Below are positions 38,990 to 50,778 of a stretch of DNA of 63,658 bases, piece by piece. A program made the position numbers and the translations under genes. Source of the DNA: Ichthyophonus hoferi. Taxonomy: Eukaryota; Opisthokonta; Ichthyosporea; Ichthyophonida; Ichthyophonidae. The stretch is taken from positions 3,400-67,057 of the forward strand of contig NAOQ01000253.1 in assembly GCA_002751075.1 (NCBI GenBank). Reading direction: 5' to 3'. The stretch's first letter is position 1. Every line of letters begins with the position of its first letter. The notes under the pieces were generated by a model. The model was given only the letters and a program-made list of their open reading frames with translations, searched no databases and was not told where the DNA came from.

Positions 38990-40074
38990 GCGACACACTG
39001 CGACAGGACCTTCATTATGCTCCATGATATTGTCTTAACTGGTATATTTTTTGAATCCCTGAAACATCTTATCGGATTCCCCTTTTGTAAGGGAAATTAA
39101 ATAAGAAAAATATGTATTTTTATTAATTTATTTTAAATATTTATAATTTTATTTTATTTATATTTTTAATACTTGCTTATGATGATAATTATTATTGTTC
39201 TTCTTATATTGTTGTGCTTATATTATTAGATTAAATGGGTGGTAATTTTTAAAAACAATTATGGATTATTATTGGTAGAGAACGACTGACTATAATGGGA
39301 TATATGCGTCATAGTACATAGTGTTGCGCCTGAGTCAACCAGCCAATAGTATTTAGCGAAATTGCTAGAATTGGCGGGCAACCTACCACATGCTGATTAC
39401 GTATATGGCTAATCACAACTAATTACCAGGAGTGTTTGGCCATAATTAAAGAAGGGCTTTGGCCAATACCAGGAGAACGTGCCATTCCGCTCCTTCAGAG
39501 TTGTTATCCAATGACATGTATTATTTTTAATGTTAAAATACGTCATGCTGTAATATCCAATTAAATATGTGTTTAAAAACGAAATACAGTCAGGGCCAGA
39601 GCCGATAAAATTACAGTTCTTGTATCATCGGTTTTCCATTGCACGTAGTTAAATGGTGTGTATTTAGTCGTATATAATACTGTTTGACCGTCGGGATTGA
39701 AGTATAACATTCACCTCCTTAAGTAAATAATTAAACTAATCGCTTCTAACTTGATAGCCTAAATTTTATTAAATATCCTGTTGGCCTATAACCACAAATC
39801 AACCGCTACTAGGGGAGAAAAATCAATGCATCTTGACAAAAAGTAGTTGAGATGTGATTCCCTTTGTATCTTAAATTTTAGTCTGCATATATATGCCAAG
39901 AGAACATCATTTGATTAAAAAGACAAGTAGTATTAAAAATTAAAAATTACTTCTTATATGGCTAAATTTTTTTATAAATAGCGTATTAAAATAATCCATT
40001 AGAGTAAATGTAGATGGCAGGCAAAGCCAAGTTCAGATGTTGGTTAATTATGTTCGTAAGATTTAAAAGTCAAC
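38990..40074. other. Upstream of eIF4A, no gene recognised
   Basis: AT-rich intergenic DNA with CCAAT/ATTGG motifs scattered through it. No coding sequence is supported. Confidence 0.5.
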
Positions 40075-40492
40075 CGTTGCTGGGAATAATAAATAGAGAC
40101 AGGAATGTTCCTGTGACCTATATTCGTTTAGAAGAAGAGAGACTACCAAATTAAGAGGGTTTAAACGTGTACCTTGATATGCACGGAGTACAGATATGCT
40201 AAGACATGTTTTTTATTATTAAACAAGTGAGCAGGATTTATCTTGTACAAGACACCTAAGCAATGAGTTATCTGAATTGCATAACTTGATCTGAAATGGC
40301 TTATTATATAGTCGCAGGGCCCCTGCCATTGACTGGTTCAATTTTGATAGATAATTGGATTGTCATTTAACACCAATAGATTGTATTAAATATTTTTCCA
40401 GAATACATGTGTGGTAATAATTGCTAATAATGTTAAATGGTGATAACTATATAAATAAATACCCCAATTGTTTAAATATTCCTGTTTTAACA
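40075..40492 (+). mobile_element. LTR copy of the family at 30648
   Basis: Near full length: it opens CGTTGCTGGGAATAATAAAT (family TGTTG...GAATA) and closes ATTCCTGTTTTAACA. It shares AATGGCTTATTATATAG(T)(C/T)GCAGG, CCATTGACTGGTTCAATTTT and AACACCAATAGATTG with the 30.6 kb copy. No clear flanking duplication is visible and the terminal bases are altered, so it is probably older. No internal region is attached. Confidence 0.8.
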
Positions 40493-40739
40493 ACTATTGC
40501 ATCATATTTCAGTTGGCACTATCATAATATGAATTAATGGTAAAAGGATTAAGTGAAAAATAGTCAATAGAACAAAATAAACATACAATGCTAGAAAATC
40601 ACTGTGGTGTGACCTTGGCCATATTGTAAAAAGGAAAGATCTCTTAATCGCAACGGAGGCCACAGAAAAATAAACAAATTAAAGCAATTTAACGTGTACA
40701 TGCCAATCATTAGTAATATATGCAAGCATTTATCTTAGT

Positions 40740-41398
40740 AACTTACCTTAACGGAAGCGACAATGAAATTGGCACTCATGTCAGCCTTCCACATGGCTGG
40801 TCGCCTAAAAGAGTTTTGGAAAATGTTGTTGTATGGCCACCAACAGCCAAACTACTATCCGACTGTTTGTCAGCAGAAGACGTACTTGTTTGATGACAAA
40901 GCACTGTAAAATAGAATAATTAGGTTGGAAACAAAAACACGCCCATATATTAAAGACACTGACCTAATAAACTGAACTCAAGCTAATGGCCATGAAAGCT
41001 TTAGGTTAATCTTCTGGAAAAATAGCTAAATATAGTGATGCCTAATGCTACAACGTAAGTTGAACTCCAGATATGTATATACTAAGAGTTCTGAATTAGA
41101 ACACCCAGCCAAAATCAATATTTACAATCAATCTCCTTAAACTGGTCTGGCAAACGCTCTACATTTAATGATAGCCGTGGTTAGACAAAAAGATAAAAGA
41201 TAATGCTAGTACCAAGTAAGGAACGTGACTATAATACCTAATCATTGGTCAGGAGTTTTCTGTTATTTTTTTGTATTTTTTTTTTGTAGAGTGTTTCTTC
41301 AACACATTACAAATTACCTAGAGCTCCTAGTAGACTTTGGCTAACAAATATTTGGGCACAGACACGTTGGTTAACTTACCCGCATATCCAAACGCCAT
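40740..41398 (-). other. Possible short spliced gene or exons, unassigned
   Basis: On the minus strand an ATG at 41398 opens MAFGYA and meets a strong donor (GTAAGT) at 41379. A pyrimidine-rich acceptor at about 40904 leads in phase to a stop at 40776, for 48 residues in total. A second strong donor, AAG followed by GTAAGT, lies at about 40740 and would suit a different frame (RPAMWKADMSANFIVASVK). The two readings conflict and neither resembles a family I recognise. Good splice signals are the only support. Confidence 0.25.
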
Positions 41399-44321
41399 CA
41401 CCTCGTTTAAAGTGAGAATTCCATTATTAGGGGCATCTAGCGGTTGAATCCTCAAATGTCTGCCACGTGGTCAGATTGCCTTAACAATCCAAGTTGCAGA
41501 TATTTGAAACTTCAACGGCTAGATATCCCAGAAACTGAATATCTCAAGCGTGAAGGGGGATTTGTCCGTTTTCATGAAATGCAAGCGTTTGGATTTTATA
41601 GTAAATTAACCAATGTATCTGTGCCCGGCTCTATGTTCAGCAAAGTCTATTAGCAGTTCTTGCCAGTACGTAAAGTTTTTTTTTAATACCCAATTCACAC
41701 AAAAATAACTGAAAACTCCCGACCAATGGCTATGTAATATGATCACTTTCTTTACTTGGTACTGGCATTCCTTTGTAACAGTAAATTAACGCTGCAGATC
41801 TAACCACATGCGTTCAAATTAATCTAACCAATCATACGCACACTTACATACCTTTCTTGACGCTGGTGCTATACGTTCTTAAAATAGGATGTCTTTACTT
41901 AGATTAATGGTATCTATACATACTTACCAGCGGTTTTCGTTATTTTCATTGGTGTGTAGTTATTATTTTATCCATTTTAAATAGTTTTCAATGATTGAGA
42001 GTAGAAAATTAAACTGAAAACAGAACATTATTACTTTTGATTTTGCTGCAGAATCTCCGTGTTGAGCCTATTGCAGACAGATCAGATACCTTTACGAGTA
42101 TATACTATATATTGACCAATTAACAGACTAGTAGTAATTAATTAATTTAATTAATACGAGTAGTAGAGCCGATGTTTGTTTATATAAATGATTTTTATAA
42201 TTATAATGGGGTTATCAATTGCATTGACTATTGTTATATTATTATATTACTCATATACCTATTAAAATTGAGAGAAGAGTGAGGAAGACGGAAGGAAAGG
42301 TATCCATGTCTATCCCCTAGGTTACTATTACTGATAATATAAGTAGTGGGGTATACAAGAGTTAAATAATTGTTGGAAAAGGACCACATTTTTAAGACTA
42401 AGTAGGTTTCGGCTGACTCATTTGATGTGTTGTATCCCTTCCTTCCTATAATCCTTCTCTCTTTTTATTTCTCATTCCCCCGACTACTGTGTTTTTGAGC
42501 AACTATGATCACATGCATATTATTACACATAAAGATAACTATACATGTTTTTAATCATCTCTTTCTCATTCCCTCTCACAGACTCATTCCCAGTCCATGT
42601 AAACTACCTGCCTCCCCCAAATTTTCTGCTTATTGCCAATAAAATGAAAAAATGAATGCACTTGTGTATTGTTTTTTAAAAATGTTATGACATATTAGTA
42701 AATTCATAGCAAAATTGGTTTTATTCATATGAAATACATCCCATTTTCCTTCAATTGATCACATATGTACATATACGGATACTATGGATTCTCTAAGAAT
42801 AAAATTGGAAGGTACGGTAGAGGGACGTTTGCTTTGTGACTGGCACCTTGTTACCCAAAAGTAGCATACAATAATTGGGGATGTAATCACAGGCCTATAA
42901 CTGGAACATCATCTACCACCAGGTAGGAGGGAAGAGGGCATGGGTGGCGTATGTGTTTGTATATGTATTTGTATATGGACAGTTATTCAAGAACAACCAT
43001 ATATATACTCAGGCCTACTGATATGAGTTATATATTTATTATGGATAATTGATTTACCTAATACTTTCATTGCTGCTATCACTTCATCCCTCTTTCATGG
43101 CAACAGTGGACCTCTTTATGGATGGGTTCATGCTCCTTTCCAGACAATCAGTAACCACTCCTCATGATGGAGACCTCCTTAGATTACTGCTATACTATCA
43201 ATATACATCCATGGTTGTGTTATATTATCAATAGACCTAAATTTACATTGTTTTTTCCATCTTTTCTAGTTTGAGATAGTATTTTTATATTTATTTTATT
43301 TCTTTTTGCTTATAGAATTAGTTTCCAGGGATATTATGTGGGAAGGCTTCTATCTACCATGGCTGATATATATATATTTTTAATTGGTTTATATATAATC
43401 CATGATTTTTAATATGGCATAATTCCTCTTTTTATCTACAGCTTAAACACTGGCTACCCCATAATACAACCACCTGATTGGATGTGAATGGCATCATATA
43501 TATATATACCCTGCCAGTTACAATATACAATTATCATCTTCTTTCCTATTAACAGCATTACAAAAAAATCATGCTTTATCTTTAACTTATCCAATTGTTT
43601 CTGCCCATTTTCCTGTATTAAGTATAGTGACTATATTATATCCTACTTATATATTTATTCTAATTTACATTTTCCTATTATGCTTGATGTGACTTTCATA
43701 CCATTGGTTATTCTAAACCAATGAAAGTAGATCTATATATCTGTTTTATAAAAAGTACCTCACATTTACACCTACCAATGCAGTGAGGTTATGTGATGTA
43801 TTCATAATATATTCTCAAACTATATTTGGTATTATAGGGCATATATTGCGTATAGGTATTCTGTATTTCTATTGGGAAATAAGATTAATCACATCATATA
43901 GCACAATTGCCTAACGTTAATTGTAGTATCATTAGCTTAATACTATGTCGATGGGTGACATGGGAAAGTAGGTATCTCATAACATCTCATTTCACACAGT
44001 GTAAAATCCATGAATCAGGAGGGTTTGGCAGTTACCAAGGTTACCACAAGGTGGGATGTTTGATTGGGCATAACACGATATTGTTTAGTGTCTATATATA
44101 TATATCTATATCATGTTATGAATATTTTTATTATTATTCATACATATACATGCATATATACAACAGAATACTTATAACTTTTATGTATTTTATTTTGTTT
44201 TCAGTATATATTTCATTTTTAATACAACAATATCTCTACATTAATCCACTCATTAACTGATGTTATGTCTGGTGATTATGGTGTCAATACATAATGTAGG
44301 CCCATATTTTCTTTAGAACAA

Positions 44322-44352
<31 letters not shown>

Positions 44353-44600
44353 GTAGCTGCTATTACTGTTACTATTACTGTTATTGTTCCTATTCCTATC
44401 ACTATCATTATTACTATCACTATATGCATTCATACATTCATACACTGAGGCAGAGACATGCCAGGTATTGTTCATACAAATATTTATGAATTCTGATGCC
44501 TCTTTCATAAAAAAAAATACATGTGATCAAATACACCATCATATCTACTATTATTACACACTTACACATATTAAATATATACAATACATCTATACTCGCA
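41399..44600. other. Unassigned region, 41.4-44.6 kb
   Basis: Several open frames of 60-117 codons occur (for example 41444-41653 and 43907-44260), but all are rich in Ile/Tyr/Phe from AT-rich DNA or lack family resemblance. An ATT microsatellite is at 44322-44354. No gene is supported. Confidence 0.5.
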
Positions 44601-44639
44601 CTATCTTTACAGCAATGTCAGCCTCCCAATAGAAAAAAG

Positions 44640-45740
44640 CATTAAAAAGATGCAGAGAGGGTAATATAGAACCATCATCACTAAAGAAAAAGAAAAAAGA
44701 TATCACCAAATAAAAAAATAAGTAAGAACAAGTTACTGCCTATAGTGAATGAAAAAAAGAAAAAAACTAAGAAGATAAACATGGAAAACTGAGTAAGTGA
44801 AAGGGATAGTGAGCCAAATGTCAGTGAAAAACCGGAAAAGTTAGCTAAAGGTCAGGGTGAGAAAAAGAAAGAAAGAAAGGTGGTATATAATAAGGATATA
44901 GAGGGGAAAAAGAAAATGATGATAAAGAAAGTGGATAGAAAGAAAATAAATATAAAGGTAGAGGGAGTTTCACTGGTGGTGAAACACAAGTGTAGATGCA
45001 TTGCATCCAGATCAACATCTTTTACATCATCATTATTATCTTCCTCATCAAATTATAGTTTAGATAATGAAGAGAGTAGTGGAACCAATAAAGCAAAAGT
45101 CACACAAAAAATGGAAATAAGATTACAGGAAAAAATAAGAAAAAAAGAGCAAACAATAGTAAGTAAGACAAAATACAACTATTGTAAAGCTGCCAATTGT
45201 GGCAGAGATGGAAGCAAATGAGAAAAAAAGAAAAAGAAGGTGCAGAGAGAAGTCTGAAAAAAGAGAGTAATGTAGTAGGGGGGGGGGGGATGAAGGTGAG
45301 AAGAAAAACAAAAGTAAAAGTAAAAGAACAGAAGAAAAACAGCTGTGAAAGCAGGGAAGGAAGACTATCAAGGTACCTTCCCCTGTCCAACAAATAGATG
45401 TTTGTAGATAGAGGACTACAGAAAACATCTGGAAAGCATTCTTGTTTTGAGGAGGAAGATGTGAATGAATCAGAAAGAGGTCAAGGTGAGGTACAGGAGA
45501 GAATGGAGATAGAGAGAGAAGAAATGAGTGACCAGATAGCTAGAAAAAAAGATGTGAGAGATGTTTAGGGGAAAGATGGGGTGTACAATGGGCCTGGTAA
45601 GCCCGTGACAAGGGTTGTGAGTAGACAACTGAATTTTGCTTCTTTACTGCTGTTGTTAGAGACTCCACATATTGGTGATATAATTGCTTTTAGGGTAGGA
45701 GAAGGGTTTGTTGTAACTGTATTATATGGTATAGGTTTGT
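44640..45740 (+). pseudogene. Lys/Glu-rich decayed coding relic, possibly coilin-like
   Basis: About 1.1 kb of purine-rich plus-strand sequence reads as Lys/Glu/Ser-rich protein in broken frames. The longest open piece (44880-45221, 113 codons) has a serine cluster, TSSLLSSSSNYSLDNEESS. Near the right end, 45586-45735 encodes GPGKPVTRVVSRQL, then PHIGDIIAFRV and a hydrophobic stretch. Coilin, the Cajal-body scaffold, has a lysine- and serine-rich middle followed by RGRGHPVSCVV and, just ahead of its Tudor-like domain, a PQVGEKIAFKLLE motif, so the order is similar. Stops and frame changes occur throughout and no introns are evident, which would suit a processed or captured copy. The coilin assignment is an inference from short motifs only. 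Confidence 0.35.
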
Positions 45741-46090
45741 TGTAGTGTTTAATAGACCTAGATTTATATGTTTATTGTGAAAGTGGACAGGTTGATGAAA
45801 TTCATAATGTGATTAATTGATGGATTAAAGAATTATTTACGTTCTGTCATTTTGATTGGATGGTATAGTAATGTATGCATGGATGTATGACTATTTATGA
45901 TATAGCTATTGACATGTATATTAGTACTGATGCACATGTGTACCCAATGTATGCATACATATATGCATAGATTATAATATAATACAATATATTGTATTCC
46001 ATTAGATAGTATGATATCATATTGTATTATACTATATGGTATGGGGTATGGTATTGTATTATAGTATACTATGCCATAAGTATCTAAGAA

Positions 46091-47022
46091 TGTTTTGAGT
46101 ACACATACCATGTTTTCTATCCGTGTATAGGTTTTACCTGTCTTGAAGCCCTGACAGTCTGGTAGATCAAGGCCAGGGTAGCCTGTATCTGCAGAAAGAG
46201 TGGTGTAGCATTGTTAATTGGATTAGAGGTGTGAAACTAAATATTAAAAAATAGAAATTATATAATATAAATATAAAAAGATACAGTCTAATAGAATATT
46301 GCATAATACTTTAAAATATGTGTTATAATGAATATACTTATTAGATATTTGGTAGAAAATACACCATGTCAAATACTAATATGTCCACCCACTTGTACAT
46401 ATATTATAATAACAAATAAAACAGGCTTCATTAATCAGTTGCAAAAACATTTCCCTGGCATTACAAATTGACTTTGTAACCTGAACTTCCTCCTTCATTC
46501 CCCTGACTTTCTTGGCCCAGGGAAAGATATATATTGTGTGTAGTACAATAACAGGAGCCAACCCCCCAATCTATATCTTTCCATGGATCAAGATTCTTCC
46601 ACAGTCTGGGTAGAAGAAAGTTAAGAAAATGAAAAAGGAGGTTTTGCTTTCTAAGGCAGTTTTTAATGCCAGGAAGTGTTGCCACAACTGGTTAATAAAG
46701 TCTGTTTTATTTGCTATTATAATATATGTACAGGTGGGTGCATATATTTGTATTAGCATTTGACATGGCGTATTTTCTACCAATTATCTAATAAATATAT
46801 TTATTACAACACATATTTTAAAGTATTATGCAATATTATGTTGCATTGTATTATATAATTTCTATTATAATATTTAGTTTTATACCTCCAATTCAATTCA
46901 CAATGCTACACCACTATTTTGTTGATACAGGCTATCTTGGCCCCGATCTACCAGACTGCCAGGGCTTTAAGACAGGGAATATCTATACCCAGATAGAAAA
47001 TATAGCATATGTACTCAAAACA
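46091..47022. mobile_element. Large palindrome / foldback element, arms about 0.44 kb
   Basis: The left arm (46091 to about 46530) and right arm (about 46565-47022) are reverse complements with a loop of only about 35 bases. Outer ends are TGTTTTGAGTAC and GTACTCAAAACA. Internal pairs include CAGTCTGGTAGATC / GATCTACCAGACTG, TACTTTAAAATATGTGTT / AACACATATTTTAAAGTA, and ATGTCAAATACTAATA / TATTAGCATTTGACAT. Identity is high but imperfect, so the palindrome is real in the genome and not a strand-reversal artefact of assembly. No transposase or target duplication is recognised. Confidence 0.85.
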
Positions 47023-47029
47023 GTATGTG

Positions 47030-47765
47030 TTTGTGCAAATGTGTGTATGTATATATGTATGGGTATGTGTGTGAATATGTACATAATTATGTCTATGTAT
47101 ATATTTCTAGCCATACCTCTATCTATACCTTTATCTATATATATATATATATATATATATCTCTCTCTCTCTCTCTTTGTATCTTTATCTACATGTATAT
47201 ATCTATATATATCTATATATATGTATATTTGTGTCTGTATCTTTTAACTTCTATCTCCATTTATCTCTCGATCTATATCTATATATCTATCTATAGCTAT
47301 AGGTATGGGTATTTGTATGCATGTGTGCATGTATATATATATGTAAGCAAGTATGTATATATGTATATGTGATGGTATACATGTATGTATGTATGTATGT
47401 GTATTTTTATGTATGGGTATGTATATATATATATGGACATAGGTGTTCAAATAAAGGTGTATGTTTATGCATTTGCACATATGTATATCTATATATGTCT
47501 CCATCCATACCCCTATATATCTCCATCTATAATTATATATATTTACATCTTTTTATTTCTATCTATATCTATACCTATATTTTTCTATATCTTTCCATCT
47601 GTATCTATATATATGTATCTTTCTATTTCTATCTCTATCTATCTCCATATATGTATCTATATCTATGTTTCAATCTCTATTTTTTTCTCTATCTATGTCT
47701 TTATCTTTATCTATATCTATGGGTATGGGTATTTGCAATGTATTTATGTATGTATGTGCAATGTA
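47030..47765. repeat. Long compound microsatellite (TATC/TATG/TA)
   Basis: About 730 bases of TATATC, TCTATC, TATGTATG and TA units lie between the two large palindromes. Long open frames in it (for example 47321-47836) are repeat artefacts rich in Tyr/Ile. Confidence 0.9.
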
Positions 47766-47779
47766 TACAGCTCTCATTA

Positions 47780-48900
47780 AAAATTCAACAGTACCACATT
47801 ATGCCAAAACAGCAATCAAATTACCGTTTTGTTTAATTTTCTATGTGCTAACCCTTCAACAAGTTGAATGTTCATTGACCTCTATGGACATACATAACCT
47901 GACCCAAGACCATCTAAAGTGTGATCTTAAGAGGCTTCTACTTCGTAAGATTTGGGTTCATTCCCACTATAAAGTATTGGGACCAGAATAAACACCTGTA
48001 CAAATTCATTAGGAAAATGGTTCTTCATTACTAATTTCAAGATACAACCCAAGCCAATACAACCCAGGTTGATACAACACAAACTAAAACAAATTTAGTT
48101 CCAAGATGACTTTATCTTAAAGGTGACTGGATGCTGGATATTGACCTCCCTGAGGGAGCTGATGATTGGCTCAGCAATACCCAAAATTCAAATACATTTT
48201 TTGCCAACAAAAGCCCTAAACAACATTTTAATCTTTTTCAAAATATAAATATTTTAGCTAAGGCTTTTAAATTTTCCTACCCACAGCTTCTTATTGAAGC
48301 TGCAGATAAAAATCTAAGTGTTATGGTTCTAAAACTTTCAATATGTAATTGTATCTATTAATAACTGTAACACCTAGTTTTTATCTGCCATGTTGATAAG
48401 AGGCTGTGGATATGTAAATTTAAACATCTGGACTAAAACATTTAAATCTCAAGAGAAATTCAAAACTTAATGCACATTTTTGTTGGTGAAAACTGTGATT
48501 GAATTTTGGATATTGCTGAGCCAATCATCAACTCCTTCAGGGAAGTTAATATCTGGCATCCAGTCACCTTTAGGATAAGGTCATCTGAGGACTAAATTTA
48601 TCTTAGTTTGTATTATATCAGCTTGGATTGTATCTTGAAATTAGTAATGAAGAACAGTTCTCCTAACAAATTTGTACAGGTTATCCTTCAGTTTATTTTG
48701 GTCAAAATAGTGGGAGCAAACCCAAGTTCATAAATTAGAAGCCTATTTAGATCAAACTGTAGAGGTTCTTGTGTCAGGTTATGTACACCTATGGAGGCCA
48801 ATTAACATTCGACTTGTTGAAGGATTAACTCTCAGAGAATCATATATAGCAGTAATTTGATTTGTTGTTGATATAATGTGGTACTGTTGCAGAGTCATTG
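47780..48900. mobile_element. Second large palindrome / foldback element, arms about 0.54 kb
   Basis: The left arm (about 47781-48325) and right arm (about 48357-48900) are reverse complements around a loop of about 30 bases. Outer ends are CAACAGTACCACATTAT and ATAATGTGGTACTGTTG. Inner pairs include AGGTGACTGGATGC / GCATCCAGTCACCT, TTCTTCATTACTAATTTCAA / its complement near 48640, and GATGATTGGCTCAGCAATA / its complement near 48518. Both arms carry a coding-like stretch (left WMLDIDLPEGADDWLSNTQN, right WMPDINFPEGVDDWLSN), suggesting a coding sequence duplicated in inverted orientation. The family is unknown. Confidence 0.85.
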
Positions 48901-49009
48901 CTCCAAATATGATAGAGCTTTGACTATTAGCAGATAATTTAGATGCTAGATTCAGATGAAACTCATGCACGTAATAAGCCATGGTTGACAACCAATAGAG
49001 GGCCTTTTA

Positions 49010-49160
49010 AAAAGATGTATCTTGTGTGTATGTATATATGTATGTATGTATGTAATTATGTAAGTGTGCATGTGTATATGTTTGTATTTATGTATGCAGG
49101 TAGGTATTTGTGCATGCGCATATGTGTATATATATGTATTTTTATATGTATGAATGGATG
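49010..49160. repeat. TATG/TGTA microsatellite
   Basis: GTATGTATATATGTATG-type repeats follow the second palindrome. Confidence 0.8.
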
Positions 49161-49494
49161 GTTGGATGGGCATGGTAATATAACTCCACCCATAGCATGA
49201 TTCTTCTCCCTACTAGCGACCACATCCACCACACACTATAAATATGATTTTTTACACAACACACTTTTATATAAAATTCATCTCTCATTCCCCACTTTCC
49301 TCCCCACTCCCCCATATATCCAGTATGATAACACATTTTTTAAAATAAATAAATGAAATCAATCCTTTACCTTCTGAAATAGAAACTACTGGCTGGTAGA
49401 TTAGATTAGCCCTGAATGAGATAGGAGGAAAGACAGGGATGATTTTGGGTTTTTTTATATTTTGTTTTATCTTTTTTTAAAAAATAATATGTAT

Positions 49495-49800
49495 TTACTT
49501 TTACTTTTACTATTACTATGATTATTACTATTACTAGTACTATTATGTATTGTCATGATTACCATGACTATGATTAATACTATCACAACAATTGTACATA
49601 TTACTACTACTATTAATATGACTATGACTATTATTATTACTAATACTTTGAGTATTAATACTAATATAACTATTAATGTTACTATAACTGTTAGTATTAA
49701 TATTACTCTTACTTACTATTGCTATAGCTATTACTATTATTATTACCACTACTTTTACTATTACCATCACAAATAATATTACTATTATGTTTATGATTAT
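49495..49800. repeat. TTACTA / ATTACTATT repeat tract
   Basis: About 300 bases of imperfect ACTATT and ATTACT units. The plus- and minus-strand frames here (Thr/Ile- and Asn/Ser-rich) are artefacts of the repeat. Confidence 0.85.
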
Positions 49801-49983
49801 ATACAGATACTACTCTCTATAGAAAGGTGCTAACATATATAGCATTCAGTGTTGCTCTCTCCTTCTCAGAACTGCCAGAGTGCTCATATTTTCATCCTTC
49901 CCCATTTGCATAGCCCTTAAATTCTCTTGCATATATTAAAATATTTAGTGATAGTTTAGCAGAGTAGTAATAGACTATATTAT

Positions 49984-49987
<4 letters not shown>

Positions 49988-50015
<28 letters not shown>

Positions 50016-50016
50016 G
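49988..50016. repeat. ATT trinucleotide microsatellite
   Basis: About nine ATT units. Confidence 0.85.
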
Positions 50017-50778
50017 TTCTTATTACTCTTTCTAATATTGGCCATATTAATTATTAATCTAATTACAAGGAGTTACCAAACTAATCTAATACCACGGCAT
50101 ACAACACCAAATAATATTTCCATATAAAAACATACCTACTATTGCTGTTGTAAATATGAAAGTCTGTCTTTCATCTTATATTTCAGATAACATAAATGCT
50201 AGTATAATCAATATCTGTTGCACACCAAATCACATTCTAGGTGCATTGCATTGGCATAATACAAGTGCTGATTACTGTCTATTAGCTCTATCATTTACTT
50301 TTCTTCTGTTTAACAACTTCTTCCATCACCCAAATTTTCTGCATGGTGTTAGCATAGAGTATGCAGTATTAATAAATATATATAGGTATATATAATATAA
50401 TATAGTATAATACAAGACAGTAAGTGTAGTATAATATAATGTAATGTAATATTATATTATGTGAGATAATACAACATACAATACAATATAAAATAAAACC
50501 GCATAAGCAATAAACCCATCATCCCTCCTATCTAATTTCCACTCTGGGATTCCTTAGCTATCAACTTCTGCTCCTCTTTAGCTCTTTCTTTCTTGATCAT
50601 TCATTGTTCCACTCCCTCTTGGTGTTTCAAGTGCTAGTGGTAGGGAGATTCTAATATACTACGATATACCCAATTGGCTATTACATTACCATACACAGTA
50701 TGTCATATCATACAAAGGTTATAGTATTATTAAACATCTAATACATGGCAAAGCAGTATCTATTATATGTTAAATTTT

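Noticed and set aside
43907-44260. 117-codon open frame in the 41-44 kb region
   Set aside because: Composition is dominated by Ile/Tyr/Phe from AT-rich sequence, with no recognisable domain.
47025-47836. Open frames up to 171 codons with repeated YIYIYI sequence
   Set aside because: They are translations of a TATC/TATG microsatellite, on both strands and in several frames.
49543-49776. Thr/Ile-rich and Asn/Ser-rich open frames on opposite strands
   Set aside because: They mirror the ATTACT repeat tract and are not coding.
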